From positions 991,540 to 1,055,539 of the forward strand of contig CP053449.1 of NCBI GenBank assembly GCA_013285465.1: a stretch of 64,000 bases of DNA. Direction: 5' to 3'. The stretch is from Pseudomonadota bacterium (GTDB lineage: Bacteria > Pseudomonadota > Alphaproteobacteria > Micavibrionales > CSBR16-224). Numbering within the stretch: position 1 is the first letter of the stretch; the number at the start of each line of letters is the position of its first letter. The notes under the pieces were generated by a model. The model was not told the DNA's origin. It did no database searches and worked only from the letters and a program-made list of their open reading frames with translations. The translations under genes were made by a program, and so were the position numbers. Of this stretch, positions 26,672 to 36,640 are shown piece by piece.

Positions 26672-27412
26672 ATGGAGCAATGGGAAGATCGCGGTGTTGT
26701 CGTTTCGGTGCGTCCCCATGGGGAAAATGCCGCCATTGTCACGCTGTTGACGGAAAATCACGGGCGCTGGGCCGGATATGTGCATGGCGGGCAGGGATCA
26801 AAACAGCGGGGTACGCTGCAAATCGGCAATATGGTCACGGCGGATTGGCAGGCGCGGGTTTCCGACGGGCTGGGGCAATATAAGCTGGAGCTGGAACGCG
26901 CATGGCCGAGTCTGATTTTTGACAACCGCCGGAAATTGCTGGCTTTGCAGGCGGCCTGTGCGGTGGCTGACCAATCATTGCCGGAGCGTGAAGCCTGCCC
27001 TGCCGTCACGGCGGGGATGGATGCCTTCCTGGAAACATTGCTGGCGGAGGAGGATGTATTTCTGCCCGCCTATATTTACTGGGAAACGGGGCTGCTGCGC
27101 GCACTCGGTTTCGGGCTTGATCTCAGCTGCTGCGCCCTGACGGGGGAGGAGGGTAATCTGGCCTATGTCAGCCCCAGAACGGGACGGGCGGCAACAGCGG
27201 CCGCGGCTGCGGTATATAAGGATAAACTGCTGCCCTTGCCGCAGTTCCTCTGCGGCGGCAGTGATTGGACGGAGGAGGATATTTGTGACGGTTTAAGCCT
27301 GACAGGTCATTTCCTGCGCCACCGCGTCTTTGCCGCAACACATCGCGACCTGCCCGAACCGCGCCTGCGCTTCGCCAATGCCGTCGCGCCAAAGCCGGAA
27401 GAGGCGGCGTAG
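26672..27412 (+). CDS. recO: DNA repair protein RecO
   Basis: RecFOR-pathway mediator that loads RecA onto SSB-coated DNA. It has the N-terminal OB fold (DRGVVVSVRPHGENAAIVTLLTE, then GRWAGYVHGG) and a helical C-terminal domain. The zinc-binding cysteines of some RecO proteins are reduced here to the CC pair in LDLSCCALTG. 246 aa is normal. In many alphaproteobacteria recO is next to parC; here the McrBC pair and a large unknown gene lie between them. Confidence 0.93.
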   Translation: MEQWEDRGVVVSVRPHGENAAIVTLLTENHGRWAGYVHGGQGSKQRGTLQIGNMVTADWQARVSDGLGQYKLELERAWPSLIFDNRRKLLALQAACAVADQSLPEREACPAVTAGMDAFLETLLAEEDVFLPAYIYWETGLLRALGFGLDLSCCALTGEEGNLAYVSPRTGRAATAAAAAVYKDKLLPLPQFLCGGSDWTEEDICDGLSLTGHFLRHRVFAATHRDLPEPRLRFANAVAPKPEEAA

Positions 27413-27459
27413 GGGTTGCGGTTTATTCTGATCTCATTGCGGTCTTAAACGGCTATTTA

Positions 27460-28809
27460 TTACGCTATGTCCTGCAAAAGAGCTTTGCTAATATATGGAT
27501 ATGAATCTACATTTAATGGAATTCCAACGAGCTTGACGTTATTCTCACAATCATTGATGGGGTTTCTGTATTTGAGTTGCTTAATACTTACTTCATTTGC
27601 GGGGTAGCACAAAATCCCCTGTTTTTCATGCCCATTGCTGAAAGACATGTAGGCCATAATTTGATGAAGGTCATGCCGGTGTTCCTCCTTTAATGCATCA
27701 CTTATTGAATATCGATTATAAAGATGCGCCTTATATTTCGCGTCGATGAATACAGAAGTGTCTTCCTTTTGGAGGATGGCGTCTGGTTCTAAATGTTTCA
27801 ACTCCCAAGAGTTTGGATATGATGAGTGCCCCTTCATTTTAGTGTTCTTGAAGAGTCGCGCTCCTTGTTCTTTCGCAATTCTTTTAAAGATATACTGTAC
27901 ATAGCGTTCAAACACTTCGGAAAAATCAACACGCCAAGCTACACTGTCTACTAAATTATGTCGCAATACATTATTAGCTTGAGTTTTAAGTTGCTTGATG
28001 AGGGGAGGGTCGACGAATCTTTCGCTCAATGTATCGACTTCTAGAGGGCTGAATTGAGCCATCTTATCATCTAAAAATTGAATAGTTTGTCGAAGCTGAG
28101 CTTTGAGTTTTGGTGGTGTGCGTGATGAGAGCAGTTCTAAGCGGCAAATATCAAATACATACCTCATTTGTCGATATTCGGTATGATTTTCACTAAGAGT
28201 ATTCTTGGAGACCGGAAAAATCTGTCTCATTTCAACTTTATATTCGTGAGTTATATATTTATTCCAATTTATCCGTCCATTCGGTTCGTGCAAGTTTTTC
28301 TCAATATGATCAAATTTGTGCCACCTGCTACGGCCAACTTTCTCAAGGAGTTTAATAAATTTCACGGCCTCTAGGTAAAGAGGTGGTCTAAAGTGCCGTC
28401 CAGAGACAAGCGGAAGGCTATCTAATTTTTGTTCGCATGCAATTTCCTCGTCAAGTAGATCCAGGATGCGAATATAGTCTTCGTAACGGTATTTTGTCGC
28501 ATACCTTGGGACGACAATAAAGTCACCAATTTGTTTGCCAGTATCAGCTGCACGTAGTGGGATTGTTCCAACAAAGTTAGAGGTTCGAAAACCGATCGAC
28601 GTATTTTGATCGGCGCCAACAATAAAAGGGGTCACGCCTAAAAAAGTAAAAAGCTCAGAATTATAGCTAATAAACTTTTGTAAATATTGAGCAATGATTC
28701 TTTTATCTGCGCTATTAAACCATTTCTTTTGAATAGAAAGTCCACTTATGAGAGTGGACCTCTCTGTTAAGCAGGGTACTTCAAAAAATATGTTTTGGAT
28801 GCTACTCAT
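27460..28809 (-). CDS. mcrC: McrC-like endonuclease subunit of a McrBC-type (type IV) restriction system
   Basis: 449 aa. The C-terminal PD-(D/E)xK nuclease centre is visible as LEPDAIL followed by VFIDAKYKA, the usual McrC arrangement, then DLHQIMAYM. The N-terminal half has the mixed strands and helices expected for the McrB-contacting part. It would cut DNA carrying modified bases when driven by the McrB motor. Its start overlaps the stop of the AAA+ gene by 4 bases (ATGA), so they form a unit. Base composition and codon use are distinctly AT-rich against recO and parC, indicating acquisition by transfer. Confidence 0.85.
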   Translation of the reverse strand: MSSIQNIFFEVPCLTERSTLISGLSIQKKWFNSADKRIIAQYLQKFISYNSELFTFLGVTPFIVGADQNTSIGFRTSNFVGTIPLRAADTGKQIGDFIVVPRYATKYRYEDYIRILDLLDEEIACEQKLDSLPLVSGRHFRPPLYLEAVKFIKLLEKVGRSRWHKFDHIEKNLHEPNGRINWNKYITHEYKVEMRQIFPVSKNTLSENHTEYRQMRYVFDICRLELLSSRTPPKLKAQLRQTIQFLDDKMAQFSPLEVDTLSERFVDPPLIKQLKTQANNVLRHNLVDSVAWRVDFSEVFERYVQYIFKRIAKEQGARLFKNTKMKGHSSYPNSWELKHLEPDAILQKEDTSVFIDAKYKAHLYNRYSISDALKEEHRHDLHQIMAYMSFSNGHEKQGILCYPANEVSIKQLKYRNPINDCENNVKLVGIPLNVDSYPYISKALLQDIA

Positions 28810-30200
28810 TCGCTCAAAGACAGCCCAATTCTTTTAGTAAAGTAATCATTAAACTCTTCTGTTGCGCATCTGAGTAATCCCTCTTGCAGATATTCCCGAA
28901 TAAGAGGGAATATTTCGTAACGGATACGATTTGTCATTTCTTCTTGTGACGTGGCGATAAAGTAGCCTTGGCCTGGCTGTAAAGAGAGCTCAGCAGAGCT
29001 TGCGTGCCAGTCAAATATTTCTTGTATTTTGTTAAAATCATCCAGGAAGAAATTCGGACCCTGAATAATTTGTGGTTTTAAGGAATACCAAGAAAAACGA
29101 CGGCGCAGAGCAAAATCAACAACCGCAAGGCTTCTATCTGCTGTGTTCATTGTGGCAATAACATGAAGGTTCTTAGGAAGTTCTGATATTTTTAAGCTCG
29201 GGGCAATTTCTATCTCGACGTTCGCCATGTCTTGTTTGTGCTCAAAAAGATAGAAACAGGGGCCCAGCACATTGGCAAGGTTGGCGCGATTGATTTCATC
29301 GATTATCAGTATTACCTTCTCATCGTCATGAATTTTTGCATATTTGATGGCCTCGACAAGGGGCCCTTCTTGTCCTGAATAAATGAGACTGTCTTTTTGG
29401 GTGTCGGGACGGATGCCAAAAATAAAATCCGAATAAGTTGTCTCTGCATGAAATTGGGTAAAGAAAGATTTGGCTTGCAGGTTTTCGGTGATAACCTTTG
29501 CAAGGCGTGTTTTTCCAGTCCCCGGAGGTCCTTGTAAAACAAGATATTTTCTTTCAAGGAGCAAGCTTTGCACTTGCGCCTGATCGTCTGTATCTGCTTC
29601 TTGCATGAAAGGTAGCAGGGCTTCTGATATAGCTTTTCGCTGGGCGTTGTTTGAAGGCCAGCTTCTGAGTTTTGCGTACGCGGCCACAAAAGCGGAAATA
29701 GTTTTTTTATCTTCTGTGGATGTGGGGTTGGTTAGGATTTGGCAGACTAGTTTGAGTTTCGTATATTTTTTAATCGTATTTGTTATGTGCTGAAGCTTTT
29801 CATGGTTGGTAATATCTTTAGGAAGGCTTGTCTCTATATCTGTGAAGTCGCTCTTGCAGAAACCATCTTTGTTGACAAGTTTAGAAAATAGTCTTCGGAC
29901 ACCCGGATAGGCTGCTAACTCATAGTCGTTCTTAAATCCCTGAGACCCTACTCCCAGGGCAATTGACCAAGCTTTCTGATCTTTTGCTGGAAAAACTACT
30001 AATGAGAGATCATGATAAGGACCAGAGACTTCTTCATCAGGAGAGATTAGACCAAAAAAGGCTCCATTATCTTGTAAGGCGTCTAAGCTGGTATTGTTTC
30101 TTTCTATAAAAGGTTTGTTATGTATTGTATTGCCCTTTGCGCCGAATCTTTCAGCCTCGCTTTTAATGAATTCTCTAATTTCATTTATAGCAGCTGTCAT
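28806..30200 (-). CDS. mcrB: McrB-like AAA+ GTPase subunit of a McrBC-type restriction system
   Basis: 464 aa. The N-terminal ~190 residues are unlike anything I can name and probably form the modified-DNA-recognition domain. The AAA+ part has Walker A GPPGTGKT (about 223-230), Walker B VILIIDEINRANLANVLG and the McrB-specific ATMNTADRSLAVVDFALRRRF, where NTAD replaces the usual AAA+ sensor or GTP-specificity motif. It would form hexamers that hydrolyse GTP and translocate DNA for McrC. It is AT-rich like its partner. The target modification cannot be inferred. Confidence 0.87.
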   Translation of the reverse strand: MTAAINEIREFIKSEAERFGAKGNTIHNKPFIERNNTSLDALQDNGAFFGLISPDEEVSGPYHDLSLVVFPAKDQKAWSIALGVGSQGFKNDYELAAYPGVRRLFSKLVNKDGFCKSDFTDIETSLPKDITNHEKLQHITNTIKKYTKLKLVCQILTNPTSTEDKKTISAFVAAYAKLRSWPSNNAQRKAISEALLPFMQEADTDDQAQVQSLLLERKYLVLQGPPGTGKTRLAKVITENLQAKSFFTQFHAETTYSDFIFGIRPDTQKDSLIYSGQEGPLVEAIKYAKIHDDEKVILIIDEINRANLANVLGPCFYLFEHKQDMANVEIEIAPSLKISELPKNLHVIATMNTADRSLAVVDFALRRRFSWYSLKPQIIQGPNFFLDDFNKIQEIFDWHASSAELSLQPGQGYFIATSQEEMTNRIRYEIFPLIREYLQEGLLRCATEEFNDYFTKRIGLSLSE

Positions 30201-30352
30201 AACCCAATCCTTTTATAGTTAATTATGGTCTTAACCTAATGCAAAAAATGCTTTCAATCAATCATGGAGAATAGAATGAAGCATCGTATTTCTAGTATTT
30301 GATTGCTTGCGTTCTTTGCGTCTTTGCGGCATAAAAAATACGCCCTGTTGTT

Positions 30353-33055
30353 TCAAAAACGAACATCAAAAGGGAATTGCAGCATTTGTTTTTCGGTGGC
30401 GTAGATCAGTTCCATATATTCGGGGATGCCGCCGACAGGTTCCAGCGTGACGCGGGTTTTGCCGTCTTCATAACGGTAGGTAATATTTTTGAGCGGCAGG
30501 ATCTTTTTACCGGCGGTGATGGGCACCAGATGCACCAGACGCGAGGTATCGCCTTCGATCAGGAAGGAGATTTGATCCTGCCTGATTTCGGTAATGGTGG
30601 CGGCGATGCTTTTATCCGTGGCCTCCATACGTCCGCCCAGTTTCAGGGCTCTGACGCTGGCACGGCTCATTTTCAGCGGCATATGCACGACCAGCTTGCC
30701 GATAATGCCCGTGATTTTTTGGCGCTCCAGCTCTCCGGCGGGGTCGGGGGTCATAAAAGAGATGGACGGCGCAGTCAGATATGGCGGCAATCCTTTGCCC
30801 GATGGCGCCAGTTCGGTTGCCAGAAACTGGTGATCCAGCAATTCGACGCTGCCCTGCGGGGTTCTGTAGCGGCCGATGACGAATTCAAATCCGGTCAGAT
30901 TACCCATTAAGGCGGCGCTGGCCGGTGCGGCGAGCGAGAATTCCGTTTCGATCCCCTGTTTTTTGCCGCGGTATTTCAATTTCTTGAGGCAAAGCTGCAA
31001 AGGCGGCAAGGGAATGGCTCTGGTTTTTTTACCGCAGAAATTGGCGAAATTATAAAGCTGCACATATCTGGGAAAATCGACAGGGTTCTCCGGCTGCATC
31101 AGCATGGCTTTTCTGCCGCCCGTATCGGCATCAAAATGATGAAAAAAGCCGTTGATTTCGAAAGGGAATTCCTGCGGCTGCGTGTCTTCGGTATAGATGA
31201 TTTCGGCGCCGGCAACACGCCCTTGAATGTCACGGCTGACATTGCGCTGGTTTTTAAAGGCGCTGCTGTTGACAAGGCTGCTGCGGTTGCGCAGCACATA
31301 GCCCTGCGCATTCAGGGCGTGAACGGCAAGAATATGGTTCTTCCGGCCTTCGACCGTATATTTCAGCCTGTGTTCATCGCTCTCGCGGAAATAAAGGCGC
31401 ATCGCATCGGTTTTGACCTCCTGATGTTCCAGTGGTACCGCATAGCGGACGGATTTGATGTTTTGCGGCAGGTGCAGCGTGACGCGTCCGGTGATTTTGG
31501 CAATATCCTGCAAGGTCGCTCCGGGAATAAGCCGGAGCGTTTTACGCCCTTCAAGATAATGACGGGTGGCGCTTGTGCCGTTATCAAACTCCAGACGGCT
31601 TTGTACGGCCAGCGGCGTTTCCTTGTTGTTTCTTTCTTCGCCGCAATCCTCCTTGGCCATCAGATTTTGCCCTGTAGGGTCGTAAATGCCGCTGATCTGC
31701 AGCGTGGCAACGGCGCTTTCATCATCATCAATATTAAGATTGTCGGCGGGAATGTTCTGCAGGGCTTCGCTATGCACCTTCAAGGTCAGCTCTGTCAGCG
31801 TGTTGTCGTTTTGCGTGATCAAGGCCGCTTTTTCAACGGCGATTCCGAAAGGTCCCGCCGCGGCATCCGCTTTGATAAAGACATTGCCGGGGGAGAAGGC
31901 GGGCAGTTGATCGCGTGTGTAGTTTTCGGAGAATTGCGGCAATTCACGCGCAGGAACGGTATCTTCACGCTGTTTCAGGAATTTGTCGATCACGGTGTTG
32001 ACGGCATCGCCTTTGGACAGGACGACATTGCCGACATCGTGCAGGGCATCCTTGGTTTCATCCATCTTGGCGGCATGCAGCGGGACGGAAAGTTTTAAAA
32101 TATTTCCCTGCTGGGTCGCTTGAAGACTTTTTTCCATCTCTGCCGCTGTCGGGAGCTTTCCGGCAATCATGGTGCGGAAGGCCGCACGCCCCAGATTGAT
32201 GCGGTCCAGTGCTTTGGCGGCCCATTCGGCGCTTGTCGCATGGATATCGGTTTCAAACAGCGCCGTGGTGCCGATCGCGGCCGGATCGGGCGCAAGTCCG
32301 GCAAAGACGGTTTGGACGGTGGCGTCAAGATTGCTCCTGACAATCTCCCGCAAGGCATCATGGGGGATGACGCTGACGGTTTCACGCGGGCGCATAAAGC
32401 CGATGCTGAAGAAATGCGTTTTGCGGAAACTGCGCCATGCGGAGAGGTCGATCTCCGCGGGTACCGCATTTTTCAGCCGTGTCATCAATTGCGGCATCAT
32501 ATCCGGCGTGGTGATAATAATTTGTTTATTGGTGACATGCATTTGCAGCGGCGGCGTTAATCCGCATGTTTTCATGTTTTTATAGATAAAGATGACATCG
32601 CCGCCTTCTTCGCCGTTATTGACGATCAGAAAAGCCTGTTCAAAGGCGGTCTTGACTGCGGCGGGGTTGAAGTTGCCGCGCAGCATCAGGGCGTAACGGT
32701 TGCCTTTATCCGTGACAAGAAATCCCGCCACGGCCTGATCAACCTGTTTTTTCAGATCAATGCCCTGTTCCTTGAGGGCGGCGAGGAAGCGGTTTTCTTT
32801 TATCATGTCTTGCGGGAAAGACAGCGAATCGATTTGCTCCAGAAAGCCCTGTCCTGCGGCGCGGGCTTTTTCAAAATCGGCATGGGCAATCAGAATTGCG
32901 CCTTGTGTGGCCAGCGCGTTTTCCGCCATATCAAGATAGGCGGCGGGTGACGGCCCGTCCTCAGGCGCGGAAGGCGGGGTTTTCTGACTTATGAAATAAT
33001 AGCCCCCGGCAGCGATAAGTACGGTCATGACCAGAGCAATGATAAAACGGTTCAT
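30353..33055 (-). CDS. Unknown large membrane-anchored exported protein
   Basis: 900 aa from ATG 33055, which has GAGGG about 8 bases upstream; the longer frame to 33082 adds nothing family-like. One N-terminal membrane helix (FIIALVMTVLIAAGGYYFI) is followed by a Pro-rich linker and a large extracytoplasmic region. Its first third alternates helices and strands (ILIAHADFEKARAAGQGFL, DKGNRYALMLRGNFNPAAV) in the manner of DUF3352-like domains; I cannot confirm this. The C-terminal two thirds are beta-rich. It has two or three Cys pairs (for example LQLCLKKL). No enzyme motif is visible. It is divergent from parC across about 100 bases. Confidence 0.65.
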   Translation of the reverse strand: MNRFIIALVMTVLIAAGGYYFISQKTPPSAPEDGPSPAAYLDMAENALATQGAILIAHADFEKARAAGQGFLEQIDSLSFPQDMIKENRFLAALKEQGIDLKKQVDQAVAGFLVTDKGNRYALMLRGNFNPAAVKTAFEQAFLIVNNGEEGGDVIFIYKNMKTCGLTPPLQMHVTNKQIIITTPDMMPQLMTRLKNAVPAEIDLSAWRSFRKTHFFSIGFMRPRETVSVIPHDALREIVRSNLDATVQTVFAGLAPDPAAIGTTALFETDIHATSAEWAAKALDRINLGRAAFRTMIAGKLPTAAEMEKSLQATQQGNILKLSVPLHAAKMDETKDALHDVGNVVLSKGDAVNTVIDKFLKQREDTVPARELPQFSENYTRDQLPAFSPGNVFIKADAAAGPFGIAVEKAALITQNDNTLTELTLKVHSEALQNIPADNLNIDDDESAVATLQISGIYDPTGQNLMAKEDCGEERNNKETPLAVQSRLEFDNGTSATRHYLEGRKTLRLIPGATLQDIAKITGRVTLHLPQNIKSVRYAVPLEHQEVKTDAMRLYFRESDEHRLKYTVEGRKNHILAVHALNAQGYVLRNRSSLVNSSAFKNQRNVSRDIQGRVAGAEIIYTEDTQPQEFPFEINGFFHHFDADTGGRKAMLMQPENPVDFPRYVQLYNFANFCGKKTRAIPLPPLQLCLKKLKYRGKKQGIETEFSLAAPASAALMGNLTGFEFVIGRYRTPQGSVELLDHQFLATELAPSGKGLPPYLTAPSISFMTPDPAGELERQKITGIIGKLVVHMPLKMSRASVRALKLGGRMEATDKSIAATITEIRQDQISFLIEGDTSRLVHLVPITAGKKILPLKNITYRYEDGKTRVTLEPVGGIPEYMELIYATEKQMLQFPFDVRF

Positions 33056-33153
33056 TGTTTTTCCCTCAAAAGCATTCAGCACTTAAAAAATAAAGAAAGC
33101 CCTGCTATCATGCAACAACCTGATTAAGAAACAATGGACGGAATCATAAAAAA

Positions 33154-35394
33154 ATGAGTGAAGAAATCGCAGCTCTGGATATCATCGACCGCGACTTTGG
33201 CGAGATCCTTGGCGAGAAATACTTGTCCTATGCGCTATCGACGATTGTATCGCGGTCGCTGCCCGATGTGCGTGACGGGTTGAAACCTGTGCACCGGCGT
33301 TTGCTGTATGCGATGTCGCAGCTGAGCCTGCGGCCTGAAAACAGTCCGAAAAAATGCGCCCGCGTTGTCGGTGACGTCATTGGTAAGTTCCACCCGCATG
33401 GCGACCAGTCCGTTTATGATGCGCTGGTGCGTCTGGCGCAGGATTTTGCCGTCCGCTATCCGCTGGTGGACGGGCAGGGTAATTTCGGCAATATCGATGG
33501 TGATAACGCAGCGGCGATGCGGTACACGGAATCGCGTATGACGGCGGTGGCGCAGCTGCTGCTGGACGGGATCGAGGAGGATGCCGTTGATTTCCGCGAA
33601 ACCTATGACGGTGAAACGCTGGAACCGATTGTGCTGCCGGCTAATTTCCCGAATCTTCTGGCCAACGGCTCCAACGGGATTGCCGTGGGAATGGCGACCT
33701 CCATCCCGCCGCATAATGTGGCGGAGCTGTGCGATGCGCTGACGGCCTTGATCAAAACGCCGTCTTTGACGGTGCGTGATCTGCTGGAATTTGTGCAGGG
33801 GCCGGATTTCCCGACCGGCGGTACTTTGGTCGAAGATAAAGACAGCATTATTGAATCCTATGAAACCGGACGCGGCAGTTTCCGCATTCGCGCGAAATGG
33901 GCGGTGGAGGAGCTGAAACAGGGGCTGTACCAGATTGTGGTCACGGAAATTCCTTATCAGGTGCAGAAATCACGGCTGATTGAAAAAATCGCCGAGCTGA
34001 TTAATGCCAAGAAACTGCCGCTGCTGGAAGATATTGAAGACCAGTCCGATGAAAATATCCGTATCGTGCTGGTACCGCGCAGCCGCAATGTCGACCCTGC
34101 GGTACTGATGGAATCGCTGTACCGTTACAGCGATCTGGAAAGCCGCTTTTCCCTGAATATGAATGTGCTGGATGGCGGGTTGACGCCGCAGGTCATGGAT
34201 CTGCGCGAGGTGTTGCAGGCCTTTATCAATCACCGTCAGGATGTGCTGCAGCGCCGGACGGCGTTCCGTCTGGGGAAAATCGCGCAGCGTCTGGAAGTGC
34301 TGGAAGGCTATCTGGTTGCCTATCTGAATCTGGACGAGGTGATCCGCATTATCCGTGAGGAGGACGAGCCGAAACAGGAATTGATCAAGGCTTTCAAGCT
34401 GACGGAAAATCAAGCCGATGCGATTTTGAATATGCGCCTGCGCAGTCTGCGCAAGCTGGAGGAAATGGTCATCCGTGAAGAACATGCCGCGCTGCTGTTG
34501 GAACAGGAAGAGCTAACAACGCTGATGGGCAGCCATGCCCGCCAGATGACAGCCATCCGCAAGCAGATTGCCGGTATCCGCGAGACATTCTCGCCGGAAA
34601 CCGAACTTGGCCGCCGCCGCACCATCATTGCCGATGCGCCGCAGCTGATCGAAGTGCCGACCGAGGCGATGATCGAAAAAGAACCCGTCACGGTCGTCTG
34701 TTCGGAAAAGGGCTGGATCCGTGCCATGAAAGGCCATATTGATCTGGCGAAAGCGGCGGAGCTGAAATATAAGGACGGCGACCGCGAAGGCTATGTCTTC
34801 CACGCCGAAACGACGGATAAGCTGCTGTTATTTGCCACTAATGGGCGTTTTTATACGATACAGGCGAATGATCTTCCCGCCGGGCGCGGCTTTGGCGAGC
34901 CGGTGCGGCTGATGATTGATCTGCCCAATGATGCCGATATCGTGTCGCTGGAGAAGCTGGAAGAGGATAGAAAACTTCTGATTGCCTCCGATGACGGGCG
35001 CGGCTTTTTTGTGACGGCAAAAGATGTTGTCGCACAGACGCGGAACGGGCGGCAGGTCTTGAATGTGAAAGGCGATGTCGAAGCCAAAATCTGCGTCGCC
35101 ATTGAAGAGGGCGCAGATCATGTTGCCGTTATCGGGCAGAACCGCAAATTGCTGGTTTTCCCGCTGGAGGAACTGCCGGAAATGGCGCGCGGCAAGGGCG
35201 TGATTTTGCAGCGTTACAAAGACGGCGGTTTGTCGGATGTGAAAACCTTCAAACTGGAAGACGGCCTTAGCTGGACGACCGGCGCGGGCGTGCGTGTGGA
35301 AAATAACCTGACCTCATGGCTGGGCAAACGTGCGCAGGCCGGACGCTTGCCGCCGAACGGTTTCCCGCGCGCCAATAAATTTTCGACTGTGTAA
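33154..35394 (+). CDS. parC: DNA topoisomerase IV subunit A
   Basis: Breakage-reunion subunit of topoisomerase IV, which decatenates daughter chromosomes. The N-terminal domain begins [43 protein letters not shown]. The catalytic tyrosine is Y124 in AMRYTESRM. The quinolone-region residues and the GxLLxxxxxG-type C-terminal beta-pinwheel blades follow. 746 aa is full length and closer to ParC than to GyrA. No parE is in the window. Confidence 0.95.
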   Translation: MSEEIAALDIIDRDFGEILGEKYLSYALSTIVSRSLPDVRDGLKPVHRRLLYAMSQLSLRPENSPKKCARVVGDVIGKFHPHGDQSVYDALVRLAQDFAVRYPLVDGQGNFGNIDGDNAAAMRYTESRMTAVAQLLLDGIEEDAVDFRETYDGETLEPIVLPANFPNLLANGSNGIAVGMATSIPPHNVAELCDALTALIKTPSLTVRDLLEFVQGPDFPTGGTLVEDKDSIIESYETGRGSFRIRAKWAVEELKQGLYQIVVTEIPYQVQKSRLIEKIAELINAKKLPLLEDIEDQSDENIRIVLVPRSRNVDPAVLMESLYRYSDLESRFSLNMNVLDGGLTPQVMDLREVLQAFINHRQDVLQRRTAFRLGKIAQRLEVLEGYLVAYLNLDEVIRIIREEDEPKQELIKAFKLTENQADAILNMRLRSLRKLEEMVIREEHAALLLEQEELTTLMGSHARQMTAIRKQIAGIRETFSPETELGRRRTIIADAPQLIEVPTEAMIEKEPVTVVCSEKGWIRAMKGHIDLAKAAELKYKDGDREGYVFHAETTDKLLLFATNGRFYTIQANDLPAGRGFGEPVRLMIDLPNDADIVSLEKLEEDRKLLIASDDGRGFFVTAKDVVAQTRNGRQVLNVKGDVEAKICVAIEEGADHVAVIGQNRKLLVFPLEELPEMARGKGVILQRYKDGGLSDVKTFKLEDGLSWTTGAGVRVENNLTSWLGKRAQAGRLPPNGFPRANKFSTV

Positions 35395-35427
35395 TCCCTT
35401 GATTTCCCAGTGGATTGCTGCGATCCC

Positions 35428-35456
35428 TTGACAGATGGCGGGGCTTGCTGTATGTT
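35428..35456 (+). promoter_or_regulatory. Sigma-70-type promoter for the 35.5-kb unit
   Basis: A consensus -35 box TTGACA (35428-35433), a 17-base spacer and TATGTT as -10 (35451-35456). It lies 41 bases before the next ATG, in the gap after parC. Confidence 0.6.
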
Positions 35457-35496
35457 TTATGACCAATCATAGTCAGATACAGAAAGATGCCGCGCG

Positions 35497-36015
35497 ATGG
35501 ATCAAACAGCCGATACGATGATCATGCAGATTTTCAACCGCAACAGTTACCGCAAATCAGTGCGGGAGCCGGTGACGACGGTTGTGACCGACAGCGAAGA
35601 AGATATCAAACGCATGCTGCAGGATTATTGTCTGCAGGATGAAGAGGTCGTTTCGGCAACACTGCGCATGACGGCCGGCGGCTATGACGGCACAACGGTG
35701 TCGGAATCCAAATATTTCTTTTCCAATGACGAGGGCGAGCTGAAGCCGATTACCGATATCCGCTTTGACGGTGATTACGCCGATCAGGAACGTCAGGAAA
35801 CTTTCGAATTCTACGATAAAAAGAAAATCACCCATGTTTTTAGCATTCTGGGTATGCATTACGATGTCGATGACAAAACCGTGGTGTTAAGCCGCGAAGG
35901 CAAAGTATTGTGGCCGACGGAAAACAAAACGCCGGAACAGCAGCAGGCTGAAAACGCCGTTTCCTCTCTGGACAAACAGCGGCATTTGCGTAACTATCTA
36001 CGCCATCGCAAATAA
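35497..36015 (+). CDS. Unknown conserved-looking small soluble protein
   Basis: 172 aa, no signal peptide or membrane segment, and no family I recognise. It is rich in acidic and polar residues. A beta-like middle (VVSATLRMTAGGYDGTTVSESKYFF and DIRFDGDYADQERQ) is followed by HVFSILGMHYDVDDKTVVLSREGKVLW, an acidic stretch and a basic C-terminus (RHLRNYLRHRK). It has its own sigma-70-like promoter and is followed by a membrane protein gene after 19 bases, so they may be co-transcribed. Confidence 0.6.
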   Translation: MDQTADTMIMQIFNRNSYRKSVREPVTTVVTDSEEDIKRMLQDYCLQDEEVVSATLRMTAGGYDGTTVSESKYFFSNDEGELKPITDIRFDGDYADQERQETFEFYDKKKITHVFSILGMHYDVDDKTVVLSREGKVLWPTENKTPEQQQAENAVSSLDKQRHLRNYLRHRK

Positions 36016-36034
36016 CATCTAAGGATCAAATTTT

Positions 36035-36574
36035 ATGGAGAGTTTTCTGACCCATGTGCCGGAAGGCACGGCATGGTATTATATCATTATGATGGGCGGC
36101 GCGGCGGTTATGATTGCCAGCGCCTTTCACCCGAAAGTGCGGAAAATGCGCTGGTATTGGGGTATTACGGCGATGACGGTGGCGATTATCTTCTGGGGTT
36201 GCCATTTTGTCTACAGTCAGGAACATGCCTCCGTGACGGTGACTTATGGCGAAAGTCTGCGGGTGCAGGCCGGGGCGGGTGCGCCCGATCTGCGCTGGAG
36301 TGAAATTGATCAGGGCGCTATTCGCCGTATTGATTGGCAGACAGATGCGGCGCTTGCGCCTGTAAAGCGCGATTTCGGCACAGGCTTTCCGGGTTTTGCC
36401 GCGGGATGGTTTACGCTCAGAAATGATGAAAAGGCTTTTGTCATTATGGTGCGGGATGCGCCGGAAGGCAGCGATGTGCTGATCCCCGTTCAGAAGACGG
36501 AAGGGGACAGTTATCAGATGATCCTGTCACTGCAAGACCCGCAGGGCTTTCTTGATTATATGCAGCAAAAATAA
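36035..36574 (+). CDS. Unknown two-helix membrane protein with a PH-like C-terminal domain
   Basis: 179 aa. Two N-terminal hydrophobic helices (YYIIMMGGAAVMIASAF and YWGITAMTVAIIFWGCHFVY) are followed by an about 115-residue soluble domain. The pattern GWFTLRNDEKAFVIMV, then VLIPVQKTEGDSYQMILSLQDPQGFLDYM is the layout of small bacterial PH-like domains on membrane anchors. Role unknown. AAGGAT lies 9 bases before the ATG. Confidence 0.6.
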   Translation: MESFLTHVPEGTAWYYIIMMGGAAVMIASAFHPKVRKMRWYWGITAMTVAIIFWGCHFVYSQEHASVTVTYGESLRVQAGAGAPDLRWSEIDQGAIRRIDWQTDAALAPVKRDFGTGFPGFAAGWFTLRNDEKAFVIMVRDAPEGSDVLIPVQKTEGDSYQMILSLQDPQGFLDYMQQK

Positions 36575-36615
36575 AAAAAGAGCCGCAAAGCTTGTAAGGG
36601 CAATGCGGCTTCTTT
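36573..36615. terminator. Bidirectional terminator between the PH-like gene and infC
   Basis: The stem AGCCGCA (36581-36587) pairs with TGCGGCT (36604-36610). An A run lies before it and a short T run after, so it serves both convergent transcripts. Confidence 0.7.
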
Positions 36616-36640
36616 AAATCTTCGCATGTTGCGGCGTGTT

